A stretch of 64,000 nucleotides of DNA from Salarchaeum japonicum (GTDB lineage: Archaea; Halobacteriota; Halobacteria; Halobacteriales; Halobacteriaceae): positions 1,679,564 through 1,743,563 of the forward strand of contig NZ_CP085324.1 in the NCBI RefSeq assembly GCF_020614395.1. The letters are read 5' to 3'. The position numbers and the translations under genes are program-made. The notes under the pieces were generated by a model that ran no database searches, was not told where the DNA came from, and worked only from the letters and a program-made list of their open reading frames with translations. The number at the start of each line of letters is the position of its first letter. Position 1 is the first letter of the stretch. Below are positions 25,922 through 34,921 of this stretch, one piece after another.

Positions 25922-27138
25922 GCTTCGTGAGTGGTGAGGTCGGCGAGGGTCTCGCGCCGACGGACGAGGCGTTCGTCGTCGCCGGCCAGCGCGACGACCG
26001 CGGGCCGGGGTCGGGAGTTGTACGTGCTCGCCATCTCGACGCCGTACGCGCCGGCGTTCCCGACGGCGAGCAGGTCGCCGCGCTCGACGCGCGGAATGTC
26101 GCGGCCCTCGGCGAGCACGTCGGCGCTCTCGCAGACGGGGCCGACCACGGAGGTCGGTACAGGAACGCGGTCGGCGGCGTCGGGCGCGAGGCTGCGGACG
26201 GCGTGGTAGGCGTCGTAGAGCGCGGGTCGAATCAGCGTCGTCATCCCGGCGTCCACGCCGGCGAGCAGGTCGCCGTCGGTCTCCTTCGTGGTGTTGACGG
26301 TGGCGAGGAGGACGCCGGCGTCCGCGACGAGGTAGCGGCCGGGTTCGATGGCGAGCTCGACGTCGAGGCCGGCGAGGGCGTCCCGTGTCGCGGTCGCGAC
26401 GGCGTCGAGGTCGAGCGGGGGTTCGGACTCGCGGTAGGGGACGCCGAACCCGCCGCCCACGTCCACGCGGTCGAGCGCGACGGGGCTCTCGGCGACGAGT
26501 TCGGCGAGCGTCTCGACGACGGTGCGGTGGTCGTCGCGGTCGCTCGCGGTCAGGAGGCCGCTTCCCGTGTGGGCGTGGAGGCCGCGCACGTCGAACCCGC
26601 GGTCGTCGGCGTCCGCGAGGACGCCGTGCACGCGGTCGCGGGGGACGCCGAACTTGGCGTCCGCGCCGGTGGCGACTTCGGCGGAGTGGCCCGCGCCGAC
26701 GCCGGGGTGGACGCGCACCAGCACGCGGCCCGTGAAGCCGCGCGATTCGAGGCGGTCGAGCGTGTCCGCGGAGCCCACGGTGACCGTGGCGTCCGTACCG
26801 GCGAGGCGATCGCCCGCGTAGTCGAGGTCGCGCGCCGGCGGATTGACGGGCGTGTAGTGAACGTCCTCCGGGGCGAAGCCGGCGTCGAGCGCGCGCTTCA
26901 GTTCGCCGGCGCTCGCGCACTCCGCGCCCGCCCCCGCCTCGCGGAGCGTGTCGAGGACGTGGCGGCCGGCGTTCGCCTTCACGGCGTACAGCACGTCCGC
27001 GTCCGGGAACGCCCCCGTGAGCCGCCGGTAGTTCTCGCGGACGCGGTCGTGGTCGTGGACGTAGAGCGGCGTGCCGTACTCGTCGGCGAGCCGGCGGAGC
27101 CGGGTGTCCGACCAGTCCGCGAGCCGGCGGACGCTCAC
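25918..27138 (-). CDS. lysA: Diaminopimelate decarboxylase
   Basis: PLP enzyme making lysine from meso-diaminopimelate. 406 residues. The PLP Schiff-base lysine is Lys54 in LYAVKANAG. Other family segments: GLHAHTGSGL, DVGGGFGVPY, IEPGRYLVADAG, VGPVCESADVLAEGR and the C-terminal GAYGVEMASTYNSRPRP. Placement before dapF, between the early and late dap genes, matches a complete lysine operon. Confidence 0.95.
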   Translation of the reverse strand: MSVRRLADWSDTRLRRLADEYGTPLYVHDHDRVRENYRRLTGAFPDADVLYAVKANAGRHVLDTLREAGAGAECASAGELKRALDAGFAPEDVHYTPVNPPARDLDYAGDRLAGTDATVTVGSADTLDRLESRGFTGRVLVRVHPGVGAGHSAEVATGADAKFGVPRDRVHGVLADADDRGFDVRGLHAHTGSGLLTASDRDDHRTVVETLAELVAESPVALDRVDVGGGFGVPYRESEPPLDLDAVATATRDALAGLDVELAIEPGRYLVADAGVLLATVNTTKETDGDLLAGVDAGMTTLIRPALYDAYHAVRSLAPDAADRVPVPTSVVGPVCESADVLAEGRDIPRVERGDLLAVGNAGAYGVEMASTYNSRPRPAVVALAGDDERLVRRRETLADLTTHEA

Positions 27139-27953
27139 CGGAGTTCGTCCTCCCGCTGGCTGGCCTCCAGCGTCTCGTTCTCCAGTTCGGTCGCGACGAC
27201 GGCGGGCTTGTACGCCGCGCCCGGGATGAGGTCGTTGTCGCTCACCGAGGACTCCACGAACCGCGCGAACGCCCGTCGCTCCGGCGGGAGTTCGCCGTAC
27301 AGCACCTCGTCCTCCACGAGGTCGTAGACCGGGATTCGGGGGGAGAGCAGGGTGTTCTCGCCGACGACGGAGTTCTCGCCGACGACGAACCCGGATGTGA
27401 CGCGACAGCCCGCGCCGAGGCTGACGCCGTCCTCGACGACGACGGGCGCGCTCTCGACGGGTTCGAGGACGCCGCCGATGAGCGTGTTCGCGCCGAGCTT
27501 CACGTCGCTCCCGATTTGCGCGCAGGAGCCGACGGTGTCCGAGGAGTCGACGAGCGTGCCGTCGCCGACGTACGCGCCGATGTTCACGAACGAGGGCGAC
27601 ATCATGATGGCGTTCGCGCCGACGTGCGCGCCGCGGCGGATGACGGTACCATCAGGGGTGTTCCGGGTGCCGCGGTCGCCGAGGTCGGCGGTGTCGCGGA
27701 GCGGGAGCACGTCGTGGTAGGTGACGCCGCCGTACTCGCGGGCCTCGGTCGCGCGCAGGCCGAAGTTCAGGAGGATTCCCTGCTTCACCCACTCGTTCGC
27801 CTCCCACGACCCATCGGTCTTCTCGGCGGCCCGAACCTCGCCGGCTTCGAGCGCGTCGAGGAAGGCGTCGAGCGTCTCCTCGGCCTCACCGAAGGACGCG
27901 TCGTCGGTCTGGTGGCGCTGCCACAGGTCGGAAATCTCTGTTTCGAGTGTCAT
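27135..27953 (-). CDS. dapD: Tetrahydrodipicolinate N-succinyltransferase
   Basis: Succinylates tetrahydrodipicolinate. 272 residues. A left-handed beta-helix of hexapeptide repeats runs from about residue 100 to 215 (RGAHVGANAIMMSPSFVNIG, LGANTLIGGVLEP, VGENSVVGENTLLSP). The N-terminal helical domain and the WVKQGILLNFGL region are typical. Its presence fixes the pathway as the succinylase branch. Four-base overlaps on both sides with dapB and lysA. Confidence 0.94.
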   Translation of the reverse strand: MTLETEISDLWQRHQTDDASFGEAEETLDAFLDALEAGEVRAAEKTDGSWEANEWVKQGILLNFGLRATEAREYGGVTYHDVLPLRDTADLGDRGTRNTPDGTVIRRGAHVGANAIMMSPSFVNIGAYVGDGTLVDSSDTVGSCAQIGSDVKLGANTLIGGVLEPVESAPVVVEDGVSLGAGCRVTSGFVVGENSVVGENTLLSPRIPVYDLVEDEVLYGELPPERRAFARFVESSVSDNDLIPGAAYKPAVVATELENETLEASQREDELR

Positions 27954-28711
27954 AGGTCGGCTGCGATGTCGGAGAATCGGTAGTAGGCTGGTTCCGCGTT
28001 CTGTACGAAGCGGGCGGCGTCGAGCGCGCCGGCGGCGAACACGCCGCGGTCGCCCGCGCGGTGCGTGAGCGAGAGCGACTCGTCGTTGCCGGCGAGCAGG
28101 AGTTCGTGTTCGCCCGTGATGTCGCCCGCGCGGCGGGCGTGCACGCCGATTTCGCCGGGCTGTCGGGGCGCGTCGCCCTCGCGGCCGTGCACGCGCTCGC
28201 CGGCGTCCTCGCGCTCGGACTCGACGGCGTCGAGGATGCGCTTCGCGGTGCCGCTGGGGGCGTCTCGCTTCCCGTTGTGGTGGGTTTCGGTGAGTTCCAC
28301 GTCGTACTCGGGGAGCGCCGCGACGGCCGTGCGGGCGACGGAGAGGAGCGCCTGCACGCCCCGGGAGAAGTTCGCGCCGCGCACGACCGGAATCGCGTCG
28401 GCGGCGTCCCGGAGCGCGGCCTCGTCGGCCTCGCTGAATCCGGTGGTGCCGGTGACGATTGGAACGCCCGCGTCCGCCGCCGTCTCGACGTACTCGACCG
28501 CCGCGTCGGGGACGGTGAAGTCCACGACGGCGTCCGGGTCGTGTTCGGCGAGCGCGTCCGCGAACTCCGCGGGCGCGACGACGGGCGCGTCGGTGTCGGC
28601 GTCGTCGGGCGTGCGGGAGACGGCGAACGCCACCTCGACCTGGCGGTCGCGGGCGGCGGCGAGGACTTCGCGGCCCATGCGGCCGGTCGCGCCGGTGACG
28701 CCGACTCTCAT
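27950..28711 (-). CDS. dapB: 4-Hydroxy-tetrahydrodipicolinate reductase
   Basis: NAD(P)H-dependent second step after DapA. 253 residues. Motifs: VGVTGATGRMGREVLAAA (nucleotide binding, residues 3-20), GTTGFSEAD, GANFSRGVQALL, ELTETHHNGKRDAPSGTAKRI (catalytic H and K) and the C-terminal LTHRAGDRGVFAAGALDAARFV. Overlaps dapA and dapD by four bases each. Confidence 0.96.
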   Translation of the reverse strand: MRVGVTGATGRMGREVLAAARDRQVEVAFAVSRTPDDADTDAPVVAPAEFADALAEHDPDAVVDFTVPDAAVEYVETAADAGVPIVTGTTGFSEADEAALRDAADAIPVVRGANFSRGVQALLSVARTAVAALPEYDVELTETHHNGKRDAPSGTAKRILDAVESEREDAGERVHGREGDAPRQPGEIGVHARRAGDITGEHELLLAGNDESLSLTHRAGDRGVFAAGALDAARFVQNAEPAYYRFSDIAADL

Positions 28712-29583
28712 AGCTCGGCGAGGACGGATTCGAGTCGGTCGATGGTCTCCTCGCTCGCGGGGGAGAGCGGGTCGCGGAAGGTCGCGGTGCCGTGGCCGCG
28801 GAGTTCGAGTGCGTGCTTTACGGGCACAGGGTTGGTCTCCGCGAACAGCGCGCGGAAGAGCGGGCCGAGTTCGTGGTGCACGTCGCGGGCGGCCGCGTAC
28901 TCGTCGTCGCGGGCGCGCTCGACCATCTCGACGACGCGCTCGGGTTCGACGTTCGCGGCGACGCTGATGACGCCAGTGCCGCCGGCGGCCATCGTCGGGA
29001 GCGTCATGGCGTCGTCGCCGGAGAGCACGTCGAACGCCTCGTCTCGGGTGCGTTCGGCGACTTCGCCGATGCGGCCGAGGTCGCCGCTCGCGGCCTTGTA
29101 CCCGACGATGTTCTCGTGTTCCGCGAGCGACACCGCGGTCTCCACGGCGATGTTTCGCCCGGTGCGCCCGGGGACGTTGTAGATGATCTGGGGGATGTCG
29201 ACTTCGTCCGCGATGCGTCGGTAGTGCGCCTCCATGCCCGCGGGTTCGGGGCGGTTGTAGTACGGCGAGATGAGGAGGAGGGCGTCCGCGCCCGCGTCGG
29301 CCGCGCGCCGGGAGAGCGAGACGGCTTCGTGGGTCGCGTTACTCCCCGCGCCCGCGATGACGGGCACATCCACCGCGTCGACGACGGTCTCGATGACGTC
29401 GATGTGTTCGTCGTGCGTGAGCGTCGCGGACTCGCCCGTCGAGCCGACGGGAACGAGGCCGTCGACGCCCGCGTCCGCGAGTCGGCGGGCGTCCGCCGCG
29501 AGTTGGTCGTGGTCGATACTGCCGTCCGCGTCGAAGGGCGTCACCATCGCCGGGAAGACGCCGGATGTGAGGGTTCGTGTCAT
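28708..29583 (-). CDS. dapA: 4-Hydroxy-tetrahydrodipicolinate synthase
   Basis: First committed enzyme of lysine synthesis; condenses pyruvate with aspartate semialdehyde. 291 residues. The Schiff-base Lys163 is in NIVGYKAASGD and Tyr135 in IIYNVPGRTG; GSTGESATLTHDEH is the other family motif. First gene of the operon. The start at 29583 gives MTRTLTSGVFPA. No sharp TATA box was found immediately upstream, so the operon may have a leader within the 279-base gap before it. Confidence 0.96.
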   Translation of the reverse strand: MTRTLTSGVFPAMVTPFDADGSIDHDQLAADARRLADAGVDGLVPVGSTGESATLTHDEHIDVIETVVDAVDVPVIAGAGSNATHEAVSLSRRAADAGADALLLISPYYNRPEPAGMEAHYRRIADEVDIPQIIYNVPGRTGRNIAVETAVSLAEHENIVGYKAASGDLGRIGEVAERTRDEAFDVLSGDDAMTLPTMAAGGTGVISVAANVEPERVVEMVERARDDEYAAARDVHHELGPLFRALFAETNPVPVKHALELRGHGTATFRDPLSPASEETIDRLESVLAEL

Positions 29584-29862
29584 GTGTCTCGGGAGTCTGT
29601 GGTTGGAGCGTGGTTCAGGTCGGGAACGGCCCGGCACGAAATGTCAGTCCGCGCGGAGCCACTACTGCGCGCGTTTGCGTTTCGTACCCGAGGAGAAGAC
29701 GACGCCGGCGCTCCCCGCCGCGGACGACCGAGTGGAGCGCGCCTGGCACATACTCCACGTTGGGAGAGCGCGTCGTAAAGCGTTGTCGCCGTGCGCAACC
29801 TCTGCCGTCCGCGGAACGCTGCCGCCCAGGTTTATGTGAACCGCGGCCCGACGGTGACGTGA
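29584..29862. other. 279-base intergenic region, dap operon leader and phosphoesterase promoter
   Basis: No convincing gene in either direction. On the plus strand TTTATGT (29831-29837) lies 26-32 bases before the phosphoesterase ATG and fits a leaderless promoter. On the minus strand a weak hairpin (GTGGAG 29732-29737 with CTCCAC 29753-29758) and a TTTA-type box near 29780 could belong to a dapA leader. This second point is speculative. Confidence 0.4.
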
Positions 29863-30504
29863 ATGCTCGTTCTCGGAGACGCACACGCGAACACACCCGA
29901 CCGCCGGACGGCCCTCCTCGCCGCGTACCGCGCGAGCGACGCGGACGTGGCGCTCCAGGCCGGCGACATCTTCTACTACCGCCTCCCGATACCGACCTAC
30001 TTCATCGCCGGAAACAACGAGGACTTCGACGTCATCGACGCGCTCCGCCACGGCCGCATCGAGAGCGACCGCGTGAAGAACGCCCGCCTGCTCGCGAGCG
30101 ACGCCGCGGACGTGCAGGGACTCCGCGTCGCCGGGCTCTCGGGGAACTACGCGCCCTCCCGGTACAACTACGCGCGCCGCGACCTCCGCGACGACCGCCG
30201 CCGTCACTTCGTCCGCGAGGACGTGGCGGCCGCGAAGGAACTGGAGGACGTGGACGTCCTGTTGACGCACGAAGCCCCGCACGGCACGCCCGTCGAGGAG
30301 GACTACGAGGTCGGCTGTCAGTACATCGACGAACTGCTCGACGCGCTCGAACCCGACCTCTGCCTCGTCGGCCACCACCACCAGCACACGAAATCGACGT
30401 ACGGTTCGACGCGGGTCGTCACGCTCGCGCCCGCCTGGGAGTCTTACTACGACCTCGACCCCGACACGCTCTCCCTCACTCGGTTCGAGACGCCGGACGC
30501 GTAG
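29863..30504 (+). CDS. Calcineurin-like metallophosphoesterase
   Basis: 213 residues with the dimetal motifs in order: GDAHAN (residues 5-10; the usual GDxHG), QAGDIFYY, GNNEDF (GNxE in place of GNHD), LLTHEAPHG and GHHHQHT. All metal-ligand positions except the first are conventional. The substrate is not predictable; relatives act on cyclic nucleotides, nucleotides or phosphoproteins. The start codon is about 30 bases after a TATA-like box. Followed 29 bases later by the NYN gene. Confidence 0.88.
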   Translation: MLVLGDAHANTPDRRTALLAAYRASDADVALQAGDIFYYRLPIPTYFIAGNNEDFDVIDALRHGRIESDRVKNARLLASDAADVQGLRVAGLSGNYAPSRYNYARRDLRDDRRRHFVREDVAAAKELEDVDVLLTHEAPHGTPVEEDYEVGCQYIDELLDALEPDLCLVGHHHQHTKSTYGSTRVVTLAPAWESYYDLDPDTLSLTRFETPDA

Positions 30505-30533
30505 TTTTTAGGACTGGACGGCACAGACCCGGT

Positions 30534-31031
30534 ATGACGGACATCCACGCCGACCAGCGCGTCGCCGTGCTGGCGGACGCGCAGAACCTCTATCACTCCG
30601 CGCACAGCCGGTACTCGCGGAACGTCGACTACGCCAGCCTCCTCTCCGAAGCCGTGCAGAACCGCCGGCTCACGCGCGCCATCGCGTACGTCATCCGCGC
30701 CGACAGCCCGAACGAGGAGTCGTTCTTCGAGGCGCTCGTCGACATCGGGTTCGAGACGAAAATCAAGGACATCAAGACGTTCGGCGACGGGTCGAAGAAG
30801 GCCGACTGGGACGTGGGGATGAGCCTCGACGCCGTCACGCTCGCCGACCACGTGGACACCGTCGTGCTCTGCACGGGCGACGGCGACTTCTCTCGATTGT
30901 GCAGTCACCTCCGCCACGAGGGCGTCCGCATCGAAGTGATGGGGTTCGCGTCCAGCACGGCGGACGAACTCAAGGAGAGCGCGGACACCTTCGTCGACCT
31001 CGGCGACCGCGAGGACACATTCCTGCTCTAG
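30534..31031 (+). CDS. NYN-domain (LabA-like/PIN-fold) ribonuclease
   Basis: 165 residues forming a single NYN domain. The acidic active-site set is visible: Asp15 ([11 protein letters not shown]), Asp93 ([12 protein letters not shown]) and Asp116/Asp118 ([10 protein letters not shown]). These fold like PIN nucleases and are expected to cleave RNA with Mg2+ or Mn2+. The start at 30534 is supported by GTTTTTAGG about 25 bases upstream; the long in-frame extension upstream is shadow sequence. Its stop is shared (CTAG) with the convergent 60-residue membrane protein. Confidence 0.9.
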   Translation: MTDIHADQRVAVLADAQNLYHSAHSRYSRNVDYASLLSEAVQNRRLTRAIAYVIRADSPNEESFFEALVDIGFETKIKDIKTFGDGSKKADWDVGMSLDAVTLADHVDTVVLCTGDGDFSRLCSHLRHEGVRIEVMGFASSTADELKESADTFVDLGDREDTFLL

Positions 31032-31210
31032 ACGGAGCGCCCGCCCTCGCTCGTGCCCATGAGGAGGCTGCCGGCCGCGAGGAGCATGGTGGAGAGCGCG
31101 GCGATGCCGAGCGAGACAGCGCCGCCGTTCCAGTTGATGCCGGTCCAGAGGATGAGGACGGTTCCGACCGCGAGGAGCGCGCCGCCGGAGAGGACTTTCT
31201 GGTTTGCCAT
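31028..31210 (-). CDS. Small two-helix membrane protein (60 aa)
   Basis: [20 protein letters not shown] opens a 60-residue protein with two hydrophobic segments (about 8-22 and 30-51) and a short polar tail EGGRSV. No family recognised. Coding character is supported by clean hydrophobic topology and the exact 4-base shared stop with the NYN gene. Confidence 0.6.
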   Translation of the reverse strand: MANQKVLSGGALLAVGTVLILWTGINWNGGAVSLGIAALSTMLLAAGSLLMGTSEGGRSV

Positions 31211-31295
31211 CTTACCCTCGGGTTCTCCCGCGGGCCATATAAGCCATTCTCCATCGGTTCGACGGGGTTTTGCGGGTCGCGGCCCCTGGACGGGT

Positions 31296-31757
31296 ATGGA
31301 CGAGTTCGCGGTATTGCGGCGGATGGCGGTCTACCAGTTCGGTCGCGGAGCGGACGACGCGCTGTTCCCGGACGGCGAGGAGTTCCACGTGGAGCGCTCG
31401 GCGTCCGGACGGCCGCGCCAGGTCGTGAGCGACGACGGCCGCCTCGTCTCCGTCGGGATGGACGGCCGGTTCACGCTCGGCCTCGCGGGCGGCCGCCGGC
31501 TCTACGACGCCATCGACGGCTACCGCGTCACCGTCGGCGACGAGAGCGAGCCGTTCGTCCGCGACGGCCGGAACGTCTTCGCGAAGTTCGTCGCCGACGC
31601 GGACGACGCAATCCGGCCCGAGGACGAGGTCGTCGTCGAACACGAACGCGGCGAGGTCATCGCCGTCGGCCGCGCGGAACTCGACGCGCAGGGCATGCTG
31701 GACTTCGACTCCGGTATGGCCGTGAAAGTCAGAGAGGGCGCGAGCGACGGCGACTGA
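31296..31757 (+). CDS. PUA-domain protein
   Basis: 153 residues. The C-terminal half is a PUA RNA-binding domain ([41 protein letters not shown]), as in archaeal tRNA/rRNA-modifying enzymes. The N-terminal half ([43 protein letters not shown]) resembles the pre-PUA region of archaeosine transglycosylase-like proteins but carries no catalytic domain. The gene precedes NAC and a tRNA methyltransferase, consistent with an RNA or translation role. The ATG at 31296 follows a GGTTTTGC box by about 25 bases. Confidence 0.82.
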   Translation: MDEFAVLRRMAVYQFGRGADDALFPDGEEFHVERSASGRPRQVVSDDGRLVSVGMDGRFTLGLAGGRRLYDAIDGYRVTVGDESEPFVRDGRNVFAKFVADADDAIRPEDEVVVEHERGEVIAVGRAELDAQGMLDFDSGMAVKVREGASDGD

Positions 31758-31861
31758 GCGGCCGCGGGGAGGTACGTGAGGGCGCAGGTGGCGGGAGAGT
31801 GGGCGCGTGTTCTGCGGTTCGACCCGCCATGTTTTTTGCCGCGCGGCGTAACTCTCCGGGT

Positions 31862-32242
31862 ATGTTTGGAGGAGGCGGCGGGATGAATCCGCGTAAGATG
31901 AAGCAGATGATGGAACAGATGGGGATCGACGTGGACGAACTCGACGCCACGGAGGTCGTAATTCGGCTCGAAGACGGATCCGAGCTCGTGTTCGACGACG
32001 CGGACGTGACGCGGATGGACGCGCGCGGCCAGGAGACCTACCAGGTCATCGGCGAACCCGAGGAGCGCGAGAGCACCGCGGGCGAAGTCGAAGCCGGCGA
32101 AACGGACGGCGAGTCCGGCGGGATTCCCGAGGACGACGTGGAACTCGTCGCGGCGCGCGCGGGCGTGAGCGCCGAGGAAGCGCGCGAGGCGCTCGAAGCG
32201 ACCGGCGGCGACCTCGCGGCCGCTATCGACCGCGTAGAGTGA
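31862..32242 (+). CDS. nac: Nascent polypeptide-associated complex, archaeal alpha-type
   Basis: Ribosome-associated chaperone at the nascent-chain exit. 126 residues. An N-terminal Gly/Met segment ([20 protein letters not shown]) is followed by the NAC beta-barrel ([21 protein letters not shown]...QETYQVIGE), an acidic linker and a C-terminal UBA domain ([20 protein letters not shown]). A GTTTTTTGC box lies 24-31 bases upstream. The stop overlaps the GTG start of the tRNA methyltransferase (GTGA), so the two are translated in tandem. Confidence 0.95.
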   Translation: MFGGGGGMNPRKMKQMMEQMGIDVDELDATEVVIRLEDGSELVFDDADVTRMDARGQETYQVIGEPEERESTAGEVEAGETDGESGGIPEDDVELVAARAGVSAEEAREALEATGGDLAAAIDRVE

Positions 32243-32958
32243 TACTGGTCGTTCGAGGCGACCGCGAGTTCCTCTGCGAACCCGGGGAGGAAGTCCACAC
32301 GGACCTCGGCGTCATCAATCTCCCCGAGGACGTGGAACCCGGTGACACCGTCGAGACGCACCTCGGCGAGGAGTTCCGGGTGCGCGCCCTGCGCGGCCCC
32401 GACCTCTTCGACCACCTCGAACGCACGGGCGCGCCGATGATGCCGAAGGACATCGGCCTCGTCGTCGGCCACACGGGCGCGGCGCGCGGCGACCGCGTGC
32501 TCGACGCCGGCACGGGCACGGGCGTCTTGGCGGCCTACCTCGGCCGCCTCGGCGCGACCGTCACCACGTTCGAGCGGAAGCCGGAGTTCGCCGAGGTCGC
32601 CCGCGAGAACATGGAACTCGCGGACGTAGCCGACACCGTGGACGTTCGAACCGGCGACCTCACCGACGAACTCGACGACCTCGGCGAGTTCGACCTCGTC
32701 ACCCTCGACACCCCGAACGCGCCCGAACTCGTCGAACGAATCCCCGACCACCTCGCCGGCGGCGGGTTCCTCGCCGTCTACTCGCCATTCGTCGAGAACG
32801 CCCGCGAGTCCGAACTCGCCGCCCGCGACGCCGGCCTCGTGGAAGTCGAAACCCGCGAGACCATCCAGCGCTACATGGACTTCGACGACCGCGGCAGCCG
32901 CCCAAGCACGGGCGGCGTCGGCCACACCGGCTACCTCCTGTTCGCCCGGAAAGAGTAG
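32239..32958 (+). CDS. trmI: tRNA (adenine-N1) methyltransferase, TrmI family
   Basis: 239 residues, starting with GTG at 32239. An N-terminal small beta domain ([22 protein letters not shown]) precedes the SAM-binding Rossmann domain: [17 protein letters not shown] (about 85-101), [17 protein letters not shown] and [10 protein letters not shown]. In this family the enzyme methylates A57/A58 in the T-loop; archaeal members are known to do both positions. Coupled to NAC by a 4-base overlap, a sensible translation-related unit. Confidence 0.92.
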   Translation: MILVVRGDREFLCEPGEEVHTDLGVINLPEDVEPGDTVETHLGEEFRVRALRGPDLFDHLERTGAPMMPKDIGLVVGHTGAARGDRVLDAGTGTGVLAAYLGRLGATVTTFERKPEFAEVARENMELADVADTVDVRTGDLTDELDDLGEFDLVTLDTPNAPELVERIPDHLAGGGFLAVYSPFVENARESELAARDAGLVEVETRETIQRYMDFDDRGSRPSTGGVGHTGYLLFARKE

Positions 32959-33025
32959 GACTCCGGTATCAATAGACGTTCGCGCGGACGAGCGGCTCGG
33001 AGCGCCCGGTAGTCCGCGCGATTCG

Positions 33026-33051
33026 CTCGCGGCTTCGCCGCGAGTCTTTTT
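33026..33051 (+). terminator. TTC-loop hairpin plus T-tract after trmI
   Basis: CTCGCGGC (33026-33033), loop TTC, GCCGCGAG (33037-33044) is a perfect 8-base stem followed by TCTTTTT. It lies about 70 bases after the trmI stop in a convergent gap. The same design (perfect 8-base stem, TTC loop) recurs at 41251-41269. Confidence 0.5.
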
Positions 33052-33109
33052 CGTCCAGGTTTTTCCTCCGAGCGGTTTGGTTCGAGAGGGCCTCGCTCTC
33101 TCGTCATCA

Positions 33110-33134
33110 CGAAAGAGCGCAAAGCGCTCTTTCG
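33110..33134. repeat. Perfect 11-base inverted repeat between convergent genes
   Basis: CGAAAGAGCGC, loop AAA, GCGCTCTTTCG. It lies about 42 bases beyond the 3' end of the carboxyltransferase gene on the other strand. Read on the minus strand it forms the same hairpin with a TTT loop and may act as its terminator. Confidence 0.45.
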
Positions 33135-33175
33135 AATGACGCCAGCGGCGAATCCGAGGTGGAAAAACGTGGGTT

Positions 33176-34882
33176 CTAGATGATGGTGCCGTGTTTCTTA
33201 TCGGGGATGTCCTTCTCGACGGTTTCGTAGAAGTCGAAGCGGTTGGTGAGTTCGTCGCGGAGCGTGCTCGGTGGGACGATGTCGTCGATGACCACGTCGC
33301 TCGCCATGCGGTGGACATCGATGTCTTCTCTGTACTCCTCGCGGAGTTCCTGTTCGCGCCGTTTGCGTTCTTCGGGGTCGTCGATGTCGTTGAGTTTGTT
33401 GGCGTAGACGGCGTTGATGGCGGCTTCGGGGCCCATGATGGCGATTTCGCCGGAGGGGAGGGCGATGGTGGATTCGGGGTCGTAGGCGGGGCCGCTCATG
33501 GCGTAGATGCCCGCGCCGTAGGCCTTCCGGACGACGACGCACTGCTTGGGGACGGTGGCGGCGGAGGTGGCGTAAATCATCTTCTTGCCCTTCTCCAGGA
33601 TGGCGTCCTTCTCGACGCCGGAGCCGGCCATGAACCCGGGAGTGTCGGCGAGGTAGAGGAGGGGGATGTTGTAGGCGTCACAGGTCCAGACGAACTCGGC
33701 GGCCTTCTCGGCGGCGTCCGGGAAGATCGCGCCCGCGCGCTCGTCGGGCTGGTTCGCGACGATGCCGACGGGACGGCCGTCAACGCGCCCGAATCCGGTG
33801 AGGATTTCCTTCCCGTAGGACGCCTTGAGTTCGAAGAAGCTCCCCGAATCGACGACGCGCTCGATGACGTCGTGCATGTCGTAGGCGCGGTTCGGGGCGT
33901 CGGGGATGACCGCGTCGATGCCCTTCGGGGACTTCGCGGGCGGTGTGCCGTCCGTCTGCGGGGGTTTCTCGTCGCTGTTGTTCGGGAGGTAGCTCGTGAG
34001 TTGCGCGACGAGTTCGCGGGCGTGCTCCTCGTCGGTGGCGACGAGGTCGGCGCTCCCGGACTCCTCGGCGTGCATGCGCGCGCCGCCGAGTTCCTGCATG
34101 TCGATGTCTTCGCCGGTCACCATCTGCACCATCCGCGGGCTGGCGATGGCCATCGCGCTCATCCCTTCGACCATCACGGTGAAGTCCGCGAACACGGGCG
34201 TGTAGGCCGCACCGGCGATACACGGCCCGTACAGCACGCATATCTGGGGGACGCGGCCCGACAGCTGGGAGTGGTTGTAGTAGTACTTCCCGATGCCCTC
34301 GCGGTTCGCGAAGAACCCGGACTGCTGGTCGATGCGCCCACCGGAGGAGTCCATCAGGTAGAGCACGGGCTTCCCGGTCTTGAGCGCGCGCTGCTGCATC
34401 CGGAGGAACTTCTCCACGCCCTTCTCCGCCATCGACCCCGCCTTCACGGTGAAGTCGTTCGCCATGAAGTGGAGGTCGCGGCCCTCGAACTCGGCCGCGC
34501 CCGTGATGAGCCCGTCCGCGGGGAGCTGGTCGTCGGAGTCCCACTCGGCGAACCGGCCGTCCTCGAACTTCAGTCCATCTTCACCGAACCAGAGGTCGAG
34601 GCGGTCGCGGACGAACAGTTTCCCCTGCTCGGAGAGGCGTTCTTTGTACTTCTCGGGGCCGCCGTCGAGGATTTCCTCGATTTCGTCCCACAGGTCGTCC
34701 TCGCGCTCGGTGGGTTCGTACTCCTGTTCTGGTTCCGACTCGTCGGGCCCGTCGCGGGTCGCGGCGGGCGCGTCGCTCTCCCCGACGAAGACCTCGACGT
34801 CGTCCCGGTAGTGTTCGGCGAGCGCGGCGGCCACCGCCTCCGCCTCCTCGGCGGTAGCGTTTGCACCGATGCGAACCTTCAT
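33176..34882 (-). CDS. Acyl-CoA carboxylase carboxyltransferase (beta) subunit with fused small N-terminal domain
   Basis: 568 residues. Residues about 65-568 are a biotin-dependent carboxyltransferase (PccB/MmdA type) with both halves: YLMDSSGGRIDQQ, GPCIAGAAYTPVFADF in the first and FELKASYGKEILTGFGR, ADTPGFMAGSGVE, KAYGAGIYAMSGPAYDP in the second. Residues 1 to about 40 (MKVRIGANATAEEAEAVAAA) resemble an acyl-CoA carboxylase epsilon/PccX-like domain, followed by an acidic linker. No biotin carboxylase gene is next to it, so its partner lies elsewhere. Substrate may be propionyl- or methylmalonyl-CoA; the nearby mutase genes favour the propionate route. A decarboxylase role is an alternative. 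Confidence 0.88.
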   Translation of the reverse strand: MKVRIGANATAEEAEAVAAALAEHYRDDVEVFVGESDAPAATRDGPDESEPEQEYEPTEREDDLWDEIEEILDGGPEKYKERLSEQGKLFVRDRLDLWFGEDGLKFEDGRFAEWDSDDQLPADGLITGAAEFEGRDLHFMANDFTVKAGSMAEKGVEKFLRMQQRALKTGKPVLYLMDSSGGRIDQQSGFFANREGIGKYYYNHSQLSGRVPQICVLYGPCIAGAAYTPVFADFTVMVEGMSAMAIASPRMVQMVTGEDIDMQELGGARMHAEESGSADLVATDEEHARELVAQLTSYLPNNSDEKPPQTDGTPPAKSPKGIDAVIPDAPNRAYDMHDVIERVVDSGSFFELKASYGKEILTGFGRVDGRPVGIVANQPDERAGAIFPDAAEKAAEFVWTCDAYNIPLLYLADTPGFMAGSGVEKDAILEKGKKMIYATSAATVPKQCVVVRKAYGAGIYAMSGPAYDPESTIALPSGEIAIMGPEAAINAVYANKLNDIDDPEERKRREQELREEYREDIDVHRMASDVVIDDIVPPSTLRDELTNRFDFYETVEKDIPDKKHGTII

Positions 34883-34921
34883 ACTGGCCCGTTCGGCGAA
34901 CCGGCTTGAAACAGTTTCCCC

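Noticed and set aside
29615-29896. 93-codon minus-strand frame in the dapA upstream gap
   Set aside because: Arg/Gly-rich, no motif, runs across the phosphoesterase promoter and start; composition unlike real neighbours.
31810-31835. T-arm-like GCGGTTCGACCCGC suggesting a tRNA
   Set aside because: No acceptor, D or anticodon arm can be paired around it, and the NAC promoter T-tract follows directly.
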